Positions 41,887 through 51,305 of a stretch of DNA of 64,000 nucleotides are shown one piece after another (position 1 is the stretch's first letter; each line of letters starts with the position of its first letter). The stretch comes from an uncultured Tateyamaria sp. (GTDB lineage Bacteria > Pseudomonadota > Alphaproteobacteria > Rhodobacterales > Rhodobacteraceae). The DNA is taken from assembly GCF_947488715.1 (NCBI RefSeq), contig NZ_CANLAG010000002.1, positions 434,001 through 498,000 on the forward strand. The letters are read 5' to 3'. The position numbers and the translations under genes are program-made. The notes beneath the pieces were generated by a model. It did no database searches. It was not told where the DNA came from and worked only from the letters and a program-made list of their open reading frames with translations.

Positions 41887-42465
41887 TCAACCAGCAGACG
41901 CAAAGAACCCGGCGATGCGTTTGCGGGCATAGTCCCACAAACCGGGCGCACCGCGCGCGATCTTGGTGCCAACGCGGGCGGCGATCATCTCTTCGGTGAC
42001 GTTGTAGTCGGTCCAGCTGCCGCCACCAGAGGCAAGGTTCAACATCGGCGGCTGGAACCGGTCCAATGCCTTGGCAAACTGCGCTGTGGGGGTTTCGGCG
42101 GCCTCGAACTCTTCCCAGATGGGGCGCAGCGACGTGGCAATGTCATCCGGCAACAGGCCAAAGATCCGGTCGGCGGCGGCCGCCTCTTGCGCGGCAACAG
42201 CGGCCGCATCCACATCGTCAAAGATCGGATTGTCGCCCGCGTCGATCTCGACCAGATCGTGCAGGATCAGCATCTTGATCACGCGGTTGATGTCCACGTC
42301 CGGCCCGGCCTGATCGGCCAGCACCAGCGCATAAAGAGTCAAATGCCACGAATGTTCCGCGCTGTTTTCCGCACGGCTGCCATCAGCGAGGGTGGTGGCG
42401 CGGGTGATCGACTTCAGCTTGTCCGCCTCGTTCAGAAAGGCGATCTGCTGGTCCAGACGCGTCAC
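41887..42465 (-). CDS. HD-domain phosphohydrolase (YfbR/HDDC2-like)
   Basis: A 192-residue HD-domain protein. Metal-binding residues are seen in AEHSWHLTLYALVLAD and KMLILHDLVEIDAGD, which match 5'-deoxynucleotidases of the YfbR/HDDC2 type that act on dNMPs. A downstream ND(Y)-type TEEMI segment completes the fold. The start overlaps the preceding small gene by 4 nt, and that gene overlaps the alpha/beta hydrolase gene by 1 nt, forming a tightly coupled three-gene unit upstream of icd. Confidence 0.85.
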   Translation of the reverse strand: MTRLDQQIAFLNEADKLKSITRATTLADGSRAENSAEHSWHLTLYALVLADQAGPDVDINRVIKMLILHDLVEIDAGDNPIFDDVDAAAVAAQEAAAADRIFGLLPDDIATSLRPIWEEFEAAETPTAQFAKALDRFQPPMLNLASGGGSWTDYNVTEEMIAARVGTKIARGAPGLWDYARKRIAGFFASAG

Positions 42466-42701
42466 TCTTGGGCAGCGGCGGCGCGGTGCGCCTTGAGACG
42501 TTGCGCCAGAAACCGGCGGCCCGCGTCATTGGCCATCCGCGTGCGGATCGCGGTCAAAAACGCCTCTTCGAGGGTTTGGGACGATGCACCTAGCACATCG
42601 CCCACTTCCATGAACAACCGGTCATTGCCCAACTCGCCTTGCACGGCGAGACATTCCTCGGCCAGTTTGTTGGCCATCTCAATGACGACGGGGTCCGCCA
42701 T
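42462..42701 (-). CDS. Small conserved-looking protein of unknown function
   Basis: A 79-residue soluble, mainly helical protein (MADPVVIEMANKLAEECL to a basic Ala-rich end). I do not recognise a family. It is supported as a gene by its position: its start overlaps the stop of the alpha/beta hydrolase gene by 1 nt and its stop overlaps the HD-domain gene start by 4 nt, so all three are probably translated from one message. Confidence 0.7.
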   Translation of the reverse strand: MADPVVIEMANKLAEECLAVQGELGNDRLFMEVGDVLGASSQTLEEAFLTAIRTRMANDAGRRFLAQRLKAHRAAAAQE

Positions 42702-43354
42702 CAGCGCGTCGTCTCGGTCAGGCGGCGTTTGACGTAATCGGTGGTGTGCCCGATCAACGTGTCCATATGCGGCTCTTCAAAGAAGTGGCCCGCACCCTCG
42801 ATCTGCGTATGCGTGATCGTGATGCCCTTTTGCTCGTGCAGCTTGGACACCAACCCTTCGGTATCCGCAGGCGGTGCCACACGGTCGGCGGTGCCGTTGA
42901 TGATCAGGCCGCTGGACGGGCAGGGGGCGAGGAACGAAAAGTCATACATGTTCGCCGGGGGCGACACGCTGATGAAACCGGTGATCTCGGGGCGGCGCAT
43001 CAGCAACTGCATCCCGATCCACGCGCCAAAGCTGAAACCCGCGACCCAGCAGTGTTTCGAGTTGTTGTTCATCGACTGCAGGTAATCGAGCGCCGAGGCG
43101 GCATCCGACAACTCGCCAATGCCCTGATCGTATTCGCCCTGGCTGCGCCCCACACCACGGAAATTGAACCGCAGCACGGTGAACCCCATGTTGTAAAAGG
43201 CGTAGTGCAGCGCGTGCACAACCTTGTGGTTCATGGTGCCGCCAAATTGCGGGTGCGGATGCAACACGATGGCAATCGGTGCGTCCCGCTCTTTTTGGGG
43301 GTGATAGCGGCCTTCGAGGCGGCCTTCGGGTCCGGGAAAAATGACCTCGGGCAT
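42701..43354 (-). CDS. Alpha/beta hydrolase (YcjY/DUF-type small lipase-like)
   Basis: A 217-residue hydrolase. The N-terminal PEVIFPGPEGRLEGRYHP, HPHPQFGGTMNHKVV, and RFNFRGVGRSQGEYDQG match the bacterial family of short alpha/beta hydrolases seen in alphaproteobacteria. The nucleophile elbow is GFSFGAW (Ser), and a late acid and histidine are in GTADRVAP and EGAGHFFEEP. The substrate is unknown. ATG 43354 is preferred over a longer frame to 43468, which would overlap the suf promoter. First gene of the coupled trio and divergent from iscR. Confidence 0.87.
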   Translation of the reverse strand: MPEVIFPGPEGRLEGRYHPQKERDAPIAIVLHPHPQFGGTMNHKVVHALHYAFYNMGFTVLRFNFRGVGRSQGEYDQGIGELSDAASALDYLQSMNNNSKHCWVAGFSFGAWIGMQLLMRRPEITGFISVSPPANMYDFSFLAPCPSSGLIINGTADRVAPPADTEGLVSKLHEQKGITITHTQIEGAGHFFEEPHMDTLIGHTTDYVKRRLTETTR

Positions 43355-43397
43355 ATGCGTGTCTGTCCTCGCGCGTCTTTTTTGAGGATCCGATTTC

Positions 43398-43434
43398 TTG
43401 ACGAAATTGATCGGATACCTTAGAACCGTTCTAA
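43398..43434 (+). promoter_or_regulatory. iscR-suf promoter with inverted-repeat operator
   Basis: -35 TTGACG (43398-43403) and -10 TAGAAC (43421-43426) with 17-nt spacing. TTAGAA-CCG-TTCTAA (43420-43434) is a perfect inverted repeat covering the -10, placed as expected for self-repression by IscR. Confidence 0.7.
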
Positions 43435-43514
43435 ACTTGTTGGCAGGATGTGCATCCTGCGGTGGCAAAGCATGTATGGCGTCTGGTCAAAGACGTCAAT
43501 TGGGGGTGTGGGTC

Positions 43515-43976
43515 ATGAAGCTATCGACAAAGGGGCGCTACGCGATGGTTGCGCTGGCGGACATCGCGTTACAGCCGGGCGACGATTTGGTCAGCCTGGG
43601 CGACATTTCCACCCGCCAGGACATTTCGCTGCCCTATCTCGAGCAGCTGTTCGTGAAACTGCGCCGCGCCGATCTGGTGGTATCGGTGCGCGGGCCGGGT
43701 GGCGGGTATCGCCTGGCGCGCTCTGCCTCGGACATTCGGGTCGCTGACATTCTCGAGGCCGTGGACGAGAAAGTGGACGCGATGCACAAGGGCGCCGGCG
43801 CGTCGGGTGCAGCCTCCGGGTCCAAGGCACAGTCGCTGACCAACCGCCTTTGGGAAGGGCTAAGCGCGCATGTCTACGTGTTTTTGCACCAGACGCGCCT
43901 GTCGGACGTGATTGGAAACGGGTTGGTGCCATGCCCCGCGGTGCCCAATCTGATGGCGGTGGTCGATGAGGCATAG
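43515..43976 (+). CDS. iscR: IscR-type Rrf2 family regulator without the three classical cluster cysteines
   Basis: A 153-residue Rrf2 regulator. The winged helix MKLSTKGRYAMVALADIA and the recognition helix region DISLPYLEQLFVKLRRADLV with GPGGGYRLAR are clear. Between residues 85 and 110, where E. coli IscR has three Cys ligands, there is an Ala/Gly/Ser-rich stretch (HKGAGASGAASGSKAQ) and no cysteine. The only cysteine is Cys140 (LVPCPAVPN). I recall that Rhodobacter sphaeroides IscR is also of this unusual type and represses Fe-S genes. It heads the suf operon; ATG 43515 gives the family start. Confidence 0.9.
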   Translation: MKLSTKGRYAMVALADIALQPGDDLVSLGDISTRQDISLPYLEQLFVKLRRADLVVSVRGPGGGYRLARSASDIRVADILEAVDEKVDAMHKGAGASGAASGSKAQSLTNRLWEGLSAHVYVFLHQTRLSDVIGNGLVPCPAVPNLMAVVDEA

Positions 43977-43984
43977 TGCGGGAT

Positions 43985-44031
43985 GGGGGCCAGCCCCCAA
44001 ACCCCCGACATATTTTGTGAACAATGAAGGG
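43985..44031 (+). repeat. Dispersed intergenic element, copy C, with GC hairpin
   Basis: Hairpin GGGGG-CCAG-CCCCC (43985-43998), then AAACCCCCGA and core CATATTT-TGT-GAACAATGAAG (44009-44029). It fills the gap between iscR and the desulfurase, and its GAAGGG end may act as the ribosome site for GTG 44040. A hairpin here could lower expression of the downstream genes. Confidence 0.65.
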
Positions 44032-44039
44032 CCAGTTCA

Positions 44040-45086
44040 GTGAGCCGCGTGTATCTGGATCACAATGCGACCACGCCTCTGCGTGCTGAGGCACGGGACG
44101 CGATGCTGGCCGCGATGGATGTGGTGGGCAATCCGTCCTCTGTGCATGCAGAGGGTCGTGCATCCAAGATGCTGGTAGAGCGCGCGCGGACACAGGTGGC
44201 GTCGCTGGTTGGGTGTTTGCCAACGCAGGTGGTGTTCACCGGGTCGGCGACTGAGGCGGCGGCCTTGGCGGTGGCGCAGAAAGATCGGCATGGGGGTGTT
44301 TTTGTTGCGTCGCCCACTGAGCATGACTGCTTTGGCGACTGGAGCGAGGGCACACAGGATGCCGTCACCGGCCCTGCGCTGGTGGCCTTGTCTGGTGCAA
44401 ACAGTGAAACCGGGGTCATGCAGGCGGACGGTTTGGTGGTCTCTGGCCCTTCGGTGGTCTGCGATATCACGCAAATGGCGGGCAAGGTGCCCGTACAATA
44501 CGGTGATGGAAAGCCCGCTTACATGATCCTGTCGGCGCACAAGCTGGGCGGTCCCAAGGGTGTGGGCGCGTTGATCAATTTCACCGCTGATGACCCGCAA
44601 GCGATCCTGCGGGGCGGGGGGCAAGAGATGGGCCGCCGCTCTGGCACCGAGAACGTCATCGGCATCGCCGGATTTGGTGCCGCTGCCGAGGCCGCACAGC
44701 GCGATGTGGAGGCTGGAAAATGGGACCGCATCGAGAAACTTAGAAATATTCTAGAAAGTGCTCTTGCTGCTGCGTCAAATACAACTATTTTTGTCGGGAA
44801 AGGCGCGTCACGTCTTCCCAACACCACGTGCTTCGCTACGCCCGGCTGGAAAGGCGAAACACAGGTGATGCAGATGGACCTGTCCGGCTTTGCCATCTCG
44901 GCGGGTTCGGCCTGTTCCAGCGGCAAGGTCAAGGCCAGCAAGGTGCTGACGGCTATGGGATTGGGCGATGTGGCGGCCCATGCGGTCCGGGTGTCCCTGG
45001 GCCTCGAGACAACGGAAGACGATGTTTTGCGCTTTGCCGCGGCTTGGGCGCAAAAGTTGAAAAAACACGAGGCGCGCGCGGCCTGA
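44040..45086 (+). CDS. Cysteine desulfurase, IscS/NifS type
   Basis: A 348-residue class I desulfurase that takes sulfur from cysteine with pyridoxal phosphate. The start is GTG ([15 protein letters not shown]). The PLP lysine is in [11 protein letters not shown] and the persulfide cysteine in [14 protein letters not shown], with its long mobile loop. It is somewhat shorter than IscS (about 400). An AT-rich patch around 44735-44800 inside the gene holds an operator-like inverted repeat. It stands second in the operon, although a different desulfurase (sufS) ends the operon. Confidence 0.9.
   Translation: MSRVYLDHNATTPLRAEARDAMLAAMDVVGNPSSVHAEGRASKMLVERARTQVASLVGCLPTQVVFTGSATEAAALAVAQKDRHGGVFVASPTEHDCFGDWSEGTQDAVTGPALVALSGANSETGVMQADGLVVSGPSVVCDITQMAGKVPVQYGDGKPAYMILSAHKLGGPKGVGALINFTADDPQAILRGGGQEMGRRSGTENVIGIAGFGAAAEAAQRDVEAGKWDRIEKLRNILESALAAASNTTIFVGKGASRLPNTTCFATPGWKGETQVMQMDLSGFAISAGSACSSGKVKASKVLTAMGLGDVAAHAVRVSLGLETTEDDVLRFAAAWAQKLKKHEARAA
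44740..44754 (+). promoter_or_regulatory. Second copy of the suf operator motif, inside the desulfurase gene
   Basis: TTAGAA-ATA-TTCTAG matches the iscR promoter repeat TTAGAA-CCG-TTCTAA in 11 of 12 arm positions and the same 3-nt spacing. It lies 376 nt before sufB in locally AT-rich coding DNA. Whether it is bound is unknown. Confidence 0.4.
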
Positions 45087-45115
45087 GCCGTGATGCAGCG
45101 AGAGGAATGTCTGAA

Positions 45116-46642
<1,527 letters not shown>

Positions 46643-46645
46643 TCG

Positions 46646-46975
46646 ATGGCGGGTCTTGAGGACAACAGCATGGTTGGCCGCACCTTTGAGCATCGCAAGG
46701 CTGATGCTGTGGCAACGCCTGCGCGCAGCGCCCGGCCCAGCGTGGCGGGCCGCATGTTTCTCGCCGTGATCTGTGGTGCGTTCTTTGGCGGCGTGCTCAG
46801 TGTAATTGTGGCACCCGGCCTTTTGGTGGCCTTTGTATTATGTGGTGCAATGACCTTTGGCGCTGGCGCGGTGGCGTTGTTCCTGATGATGTCGGACGAC
46901 CCGGTCCCTCAAGGCAATGCCCGCACCGAAGAAGAGGTCCGACAGGCCTTGGCAGAGATCAAGGGACAGGACTGA
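46646..46975 (+). CDS. Small two-helix membrane protein, paralogue A
   Basis: A 109-residue protein of unknown function: polar N-terminus, two hydrophobic helices (about residues 38-60 and 62-82), and a soluble tail GNARTEEEVRQALAEIKGQD. The next gene encodes a protein with nearly the same tail, so the two look like tandem duplicates. The start is 3 nt after the sufB stop and its stop overlaps the next start (TGATG), so it belongs to the suf operon. Confidence 0.75.
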   Translation: MAGLEDNSMVGRTFEHRKADAVATPARSARPSVAGRMFLAVICGAFFGGVLSVIVAPGLLVAFVLCGAMTFGAGAVALFLMMSDDPVPQGNARTEEEVRQALAEIKGQD

Positions 46976-47298
46976 TGGACGAGGGCTCTTCGAACATCCG
47001 CTGGCACGCCAAGCTTGGATCGCGTGACGCCTGGGCCCAACAGTCGCACAACCCCATGGTTGCGGTGATCGCAGTCGGCGTTGTGGGGGCTGTGCTTGTG
47101 GGCGCGATCGCCAGCTTTGTGTGGCCGCCCGCTGTTGCAGCCGGTGGTTTGTTCGGGTTTGTGGGGGCCATTGTATTGCGCGGCATTTGGCTGTCCCGGC
47201 GGACGTCTGATGCGCAGGATGAATACGCCCATGGCAACGCCCGCACCGAAGAAAAGGTCCGCAAAGCCCTTGCCGAGATCAAGGGGCGCGAGAAATGA
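46975..47298 (+). CDS. Small two-helix membrane protein, paralogue B
   Basis: A 107-residue protein with a polar N-terminus (MDEGSSNIRWHAKLGSRD), two hydrophobic helices (about residues 28-70) and the tail [21 protein letters not shown], which matches the preceding protein at 15 of its first 18 tail positions at least. Function unknown. It overlaps its neighbours by 1 and 4 nt, so translation is coupled. Confidence 0.75.
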   Translation: MDEGSSNIRWHAKLGSRDAWAQQSHNPMVAVIAVGVVGAVLVGAIASFVWPPAVAAGGLFGFVGAIVLRGIWLSRRTSDAQDEYAHGNARTEEKVRKALAEIKGREK

Positions 47299-47552
47299 AA
47301 CACGCGTTGCACAGCGACCCCGAGACCCGCAAACCGATCAAGCGTCACACGGTCTCTGATCTCGACGGCACCCAACAGGGTGGGCTGGCCTTTGTTATTG
47401 CCATGCTCGGGGGGATGATTGTCGCGGCGATGCTGGCACCCGGCGCGCTCACGTCGTTTTGGGTCTGGTGCGCGCTTTTGCTGGCTGCGGCGGCGATTGC
47501 GCGGGGCATCCAACAGGTGTTTGCGCGTGACATGCCAGAGGACGACACATGA
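47295..47552 (+). CDS. Small two-helix membrane protein
   Basis: An 85-residue protein with a basic polar N-terminus ([18 protein letters not shown]), two hydrophobic segments (about residues 30-70) and an acidic end. Not recognised as a family. It may be a third, tail-less relative of the two proteins before it, since size and layout are alike. It overlaps both neighbours by 4 nt. Confidence 0.7.
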   Translation: MKHALHSDPETRKPIKRHTVSDLDGTQQGGLAFVIAMLGGMIVAAMLAPGALTSFWVWCALLLAAAAIARGIQQVFARDMPEDDT

Positions 47553-47863
47553 TCCTGACCACCACCTCAACCCTCGAAGGGTACACCATCACCGACTATC
47601 GCGGCATTGTCGTGGGCGAGGCGATCATGGGTGCCAATGTGGTGCGCGATTTCTTTGCCGGTATCACCGACATCATTGGCGGTCGGTCGGGTGCCTACGA
47701 ATCCAAACTGCAAGATGCCCGCGACACCGCGATGGCCGAGTTGGAACAACGCGCCGCTGATATCGGGGCCAATGCCGTGATTGGTGTGGACATCGACTAC
47801 GAAGTGGTCGGCGACAGCATGTTGATGGTCAGCGTTTCTGGCACTGCTGTGGTGCTGGGCTGA
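47549..47863 (+). CDS. YbjQ/UPF0145 heavy-metal-binding-domain family protein
   Basis: A 104-residue protein of the YbjQ (UPF0145) family: [21 protein letters not shown], the [29 protein letters not shown] stretch (in part) and the C-terminal [16 protein letters not shown] are diagnostic. These proteins form pentameric rings; the proposed metal binding is not proven. Its place in an iron-sulfur operon is notable. It starts within the last 4 nt of the gene before and ends 4 nt before the FkbM gene. Confidence 0.88.
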   Translation: MILTTTSTLEGYTITDYRGIVVGEAIMGANVVRDFFAGITDIIGGRSGAYESKLQDARDTAMAELEQRAADIGANAVIGVDIDYEVVGDSMLMVSVSGTAVVLG

Positions 47864-47867
47864 GGCG

Positions 47868-48761
47868 ATGCGCGACGGGCTTCTCTCCAAACGGTTGACG
47901 GATCTGGCGGCGGCGCTTGCGCCTGCGCGGCCTCTGTCGATTGTGGATGTGGGGGCCAATCCGCTGCACGATCCGCCTTATGCGCCGCTGGCGGAGGCGG
48001 GTCTGGCCCATCTGGTTGGGTTTGAGCCGCAGGCCGAGGCCTATGCCGCCCTGACTGAGAACGCGCCAGAGCACGCCCAGTTTATCAACGCCGCTGTCGG
48101 CCCTGCGGGGACAGGCACGCTGCACGTCTATCCGCGCCAATCGGGCCTCGCGTCCCTGTTCCAACTGCGCCAACGCACGCTGCAATACCTGCGCCGGTTT
48201 CAGGCGCTGCCCGATCAGGCCACGCACCATCCCGTGACACTGGACAGCCTCGACGCGCTGAATGGCGTGTCGGCCATCGACCTGCTGAAGCTGGACGTGC
48301 AGGGGGCCGAACTGGACGTGATCCGCGGCGCCCGCGCCAAACTCGCACAGGCCACAGCGGTGATTGTCGAACTGCGTTACTTCCCGCTCTATGAAAACGA
48401 ACCGACCTTTGCAGACGTGCACAGCGAACTGACCGACCAGGGCTTCTCGATGCACAAGATGCTGGATCACAACCGCTTTGCCGTGGGCTCGCGCCACATC
48501 GACGCCCTGAACCGCCGCCGCGTGCGGTCGCAACTGATCGACGGGGATGCCGTGTATGTCCGCAACCTCGACGGGATCGACGACGCCGAAACCGATGCGC
48601 TGATCACTCTCGCGCTGCTCAGTGCGGGCGCATGGACCAGCCACGACCTGACCTTGCGCTGCCTTGAAATTCTCGAAGACCGCGGCCGTGTTCCGGCACA
48701 GGCCGCCCAGACCTATATCGCTGACCTGCCGTCCGACCTGCGTCGGGCGGGGGCGGCATGA
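47868..48761 (+). CDS. FkbM family methyltransferase
   Basis: A 297-residue SAM-dependent methyltransferase. Motif I is IVDVGANPLHDPPYAPL, followed by VGFEPQAEAY and the FkbM signature LLKLDVQGAELDVIRGA. FkbM proteins usually methylate hydroxyl groups on sugars or polyketides, so the location between sufB and sufC is unexpected. The C-terminal 80 residues are helical and not typical of the family. Reads in the same direction with short gaps to its neighbours (4 and 24 nt). Confidence 0.85.
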   Translation: MRDGLLSKRLTDLAAALAPARPLSIVDVGANPLHDPPYAPLAEAGLAHLVGFEPQAEAYAALTENAPEHAQFINAAVGPAGTGTLHVYPRQSGLASLFQLRQRTLQYLRRFQALPDQATHHPVTLDSLDALNGVSAIDLLKLDVQGAELDVIRGARAKLAQATAVIVELRYFPLYENEPTFADVHSELTDQGFSMHKMLDHNRFAVGSRHIDALNRRRVRSQLIDGDAVYVRNLDGIDDAETDALITLALLSAGAWTSHDLTLRCLEILEDRGRVPAQAAQTYIADLPSDLRRAGAA

Positions 48762-48785
48762 CGCTATGACAAAGGAAGAAAACTG

Positions 48786-49541
48786 ATGCTGACGATCAAA
48801 GACCTGCACGTGCAACTCGAAGAAGAGGACAAGCAAATCCTCAAAGGCGTCAACCTGACCGTTGAGGCGGGCAAGGTGCACGCCATCATGGGTCCCAACG
48901 GGTCCGGCAAATCCACCCTGTCCTATGTCATGTCCGGCAAGGACGGTTATGAGGTCACGGGCGGTTCGGCCATGTTGGGCGATATTGACCTGCTCGACCT
49001 CGAACCCGAAGAGCGCGCCGCAGCGGGCCTTTTCCTCGCCTTCCAATACCCCGTGGAAATCCCCGGTGTGGGCAACATGACCTTCCTGCGCACCGCCGTG
49101 AACGCCCAGCGCAAGGCGCGCGGCGAGGACGAGATGAGCGCCGCCGACTTCCTCAAGGTCGTGCGCGCCCGCGCCAAGGAACTCAAGATCGACGCCGACA
49201 TGCTCAAGCGTCCCGTGAATGTGGGTTTCTCCGGTGGTGAGAAAAAGCGTAACGAAATCCTGCAGATGGCCATGCTCGAGCCCAAGATGTGCATCCTTGA
49301 TGAGACCGACTCCGGTCTCGATGTCGACGCGATGAAACTGGTGGCTGATGGTGTGAACGCGCTGCGCTCCGAAGGCCGTGGGTTCCTCGTGATCACGCAC
49401 TACCAGCGCCTGCTCGACCATATCAAACCCGACGTCGTGCACATCATGGCGGACGGGCGCATCGTGAAAACCGGTGGCCCCGAACTGGCGCTCGAAGTTG
49501 AAAACAACGGCTACGCCGACATCCTGGCCGAGGTGGCGTAA
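48786..49541 (+). CDS. sufC: Fe-S cluster assembly ATPase SufC
   Basis: A 251-residue ABC-type ATPase that drives conformational change in the SufBC2D scaffold. Walker A is GPNGSGKST, the signature FSGGEKKRNEI, Walker B CILDETDSGLDVDA and the H-loop VITHYQRLL. GGAAGAAAAC precedes the ATG. Its TAA stop shares a base with the sufD ATG. Confidence 0.97.
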   Translation: MLTIKDLHVQLEEEDKQILKGVNLTVEAGKVHAIMGPNGSGKSTLSYVMSGKDGYEVTGGSAMLGDIDLLDLEPEERAAAGLFLAFQYPVEIPGVGNMTFLRTAVNAQRKARGEDEMSAADFLKVVRARAKELKIDADMLKRPVNVGFSGGEKKRNEILQMAMLEPKMCILDETDSGLDVDAMKLVADGVNALRSEGRGFLVITHYQRLLDHIKPDVVHIMADGRIVKTGGPELALEVENNGYADILAEVA

Positions 49542-50821
49542 TGACAGCCACAGCGGAAAAACTGGACGCAACCGAGGCGCGGATTGCCACGCTGACCGCG
49601 CCTGCGGGTGGTTGGGCGGATGCGGCACGCGCCGAAGCACTGGCGCGGCTGCGCGCCATGGGCCTGCCCGGACGGCGTGACGAATATTGGAAATTCACCC
49701 GTCCCGATCTGCTGACCCAGGCCGACACGCCTGCGGCGGCTGTGTTCCATGCCGACGAGACGCCGATTTTTGCCGACACTGACGCCCTGCGCATCGTGTT
49801 CGACGACGGCGTGTTCAACGCCGACGCATCTGACGCGCTTGCGCTGGATCACGTCAAGATCGAGCGGCTGGCCGAGGCGCAGGCGGACATCCACTGGGCC
49901 AAGGGCGTTTACGGCGTGCTGGAAACTGCGGGTCAAACACCGGTTGAACGGCCGCTTGCGGCACTCAACACCGCCTTTGCCACCGACGGCGTGCTGATCC
50001 ACGTCACGGGCAAGGCACCGCGTCCGATCACGCTTGAATACAATCACGGCGACGAAGGGTCCGACGCGATCCTGCACCACGTGGTCAAGCTGGACGCAGG
50101 CGCCGAACTGACGATCCTCGAGAACGGCCCGGCAGCGGCGCGCTTCAACAAGGTGATGGAAGTTGACGTCGCCGACGGGGCCGCGTTCCACCACATCCGT
50201 GCGCAGGGGCGTGACCACGAACGGCTCGCGGCGACGCATATCTTTGCCCGTCTGGGCACAGAATCGACCTTCAAATCCTTTACGCTGACGGTGAACGGGC
50301 GCTTGACCCGCAACGACTGTGTGATCGAGCTGACCGGCGATGATGCCATCGCCCACGTGGCCGGGGCCTGTGTGGGTGACGGTGATTTTCACCACGACGA
50401 CACCGTGTTCGTGACCCATGACGCCGAACGCTGCGAAAGCCGTCAGGTGTTCAAAAAGGTGTTGCGCAATGGCGCGGTTGGCGTGTTCCAGGGCAAGATC
50501 CTGGTCAAGGAAGGTGCGCAGAAAACAGACGGTTACCAGATCAGCCAGTCGCTGTTGCTGGATGAGGACAGCCAGTTCCTCGCCAAGCCCGAGCTGGAAA
50601 TCTACGCCGATGACGTGGCATGTTCACACGGCTCAACCTCTGGTGCGATTGATGAGGACGCGCTGTTTTACCTGCGCTCGCGCGGTGTGCCTGCACCCAT
50701 CGCCACGGACCTGCTGACGCTGGCGTTTCTGGCCGAGGCGGTCGAAGAGATCGAGGATGAAGGCCTGCGCGATGTGCTGGTTGCACGTCTCGAAGGCTGG
50801 CTGGAGCGGCATCGCGGTTAA
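49541..50821 (+). CDS. sufD: Fe-S cluster assembly protein SufD
   Basis: A 426-residue SufD, partner of SufB. The N-terminus includes GLPGRRDEYWKFTRPD; the C-terminal domain has VFQGKILVKEGAQKTDGYQ, and the conserved end DDVACSHGSTSGAIDEDALFYLRSRGV carries the His residue used in cluster assembly. Starts within the sufC stop (TAATG) and is followed by a YIP1-like gene after 1 nt. Confidence 0.96.
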   Translation: MTATAEKLDATEARIATLTAPAGGWADAARAEALARLRAMGLPGRRDEYWKFTRPDLLTQADTPAAAVFHADETPIFADTDALRIVFDDGVFNADASDALALDHVKIERLAEAQADIHWAKGVYGVLETAGQTPVERPLAALNTAFATDGVLIHVTGKAPRPITLEYNHGDEGSDAILHHVVKLDAGAELTILENGPAAARFNKVMEVDVADGAAFHHIRAQGRDHERLAATHIFARLGTESTFKSFTLTVNGRLTRNDCVIELTGDDAIAHVAGACVGDGDFHHDDTVFVTHDAERCESRQVFKKVLRNGAVGVFQGKILVKEGAQKTDGYQISQSLLLDEDSQFLAKPELEIYADDVACSHGSTSGAIDEDALFYLRSRGVPAPIATDLLTLAFLAEAVEEIEDEGLRDVLVARLEGWLERHRG

Positions 50822-50822
50822 G

Positions 50823-51305
50823 ATGGCCATTTCACGCAACATTGCCGCCACCTATCGCGGACCGGGGCGCGTTGTGTCCCGGCTCTTGACCATGGGACCG
50901 CGCGAGGATCGCGCGCTGGCCTACCTGATGGGGGCCTGTGCGCTGATATTTGTGGCGCAACTGCCGCGTCTGGCACGCGAGGCGCATCTGTCCGGTGAGG
51001 ATCTGAACATGCTGATGGGCGCGACGCTCATGGCGTGGATCTTTATCGCGCCGCTGATGTTCTACTGCATCGCGCTCTTGGCGCGGGTGGTGGCGCGGCT
51101 GTTTGGTGGCAAGGGCACGGGCTATGGCGCGCGTCTGGCGCTGTTCTGGGCGCTGCTGGCGTCGACGCCACTGTTGCTGCTGCACGGGCTGGTCGCGGGC
51201 TTTATCGGGCCGGGCATTCAGCTTCAGCTTGTGGGGCTGCTCTGGTGCGGCTGCTTTGTGTGGTTCTGGGTGTCCGGCACCCTCGCGCAGGAGCGCGCGG
51301 CATGA
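50823..51305 (+). CDS. YIP1-like integral membrane protein 1
   Basis: A 160-residue membrane protein with about four hydrophobic helices after a basic N-terminus (MAISRNIAATYRGPGRVVSRLL). The layout fits YIP1-domain proteins common in Rhodobacteraceae suf operons. Function unknown. It starts 1 nt after sufD and overlaps the next membrane-protein gene by 4 nt. Confidence 0.78.
   Translation: MAISRNIAATYRGPGRVVSRLLTMGPREDRALAYLMGACALIFVAQLPRLAREAHLSGEDLNMLMGATLMAWIFIAPLMFYCIALLARVVARLFGGKGTGYGARLALFWALLASTPLLLLHGLVAGFIGPGIQLQLVGLLWCGCFVWFWVSGTLAQERAA

Noticed and set aside
47829-49640. A 603-codon minus-strand frame across FkbM and sufC
   Set aside because: Opposite two well-supported genes, with no motif of its own.
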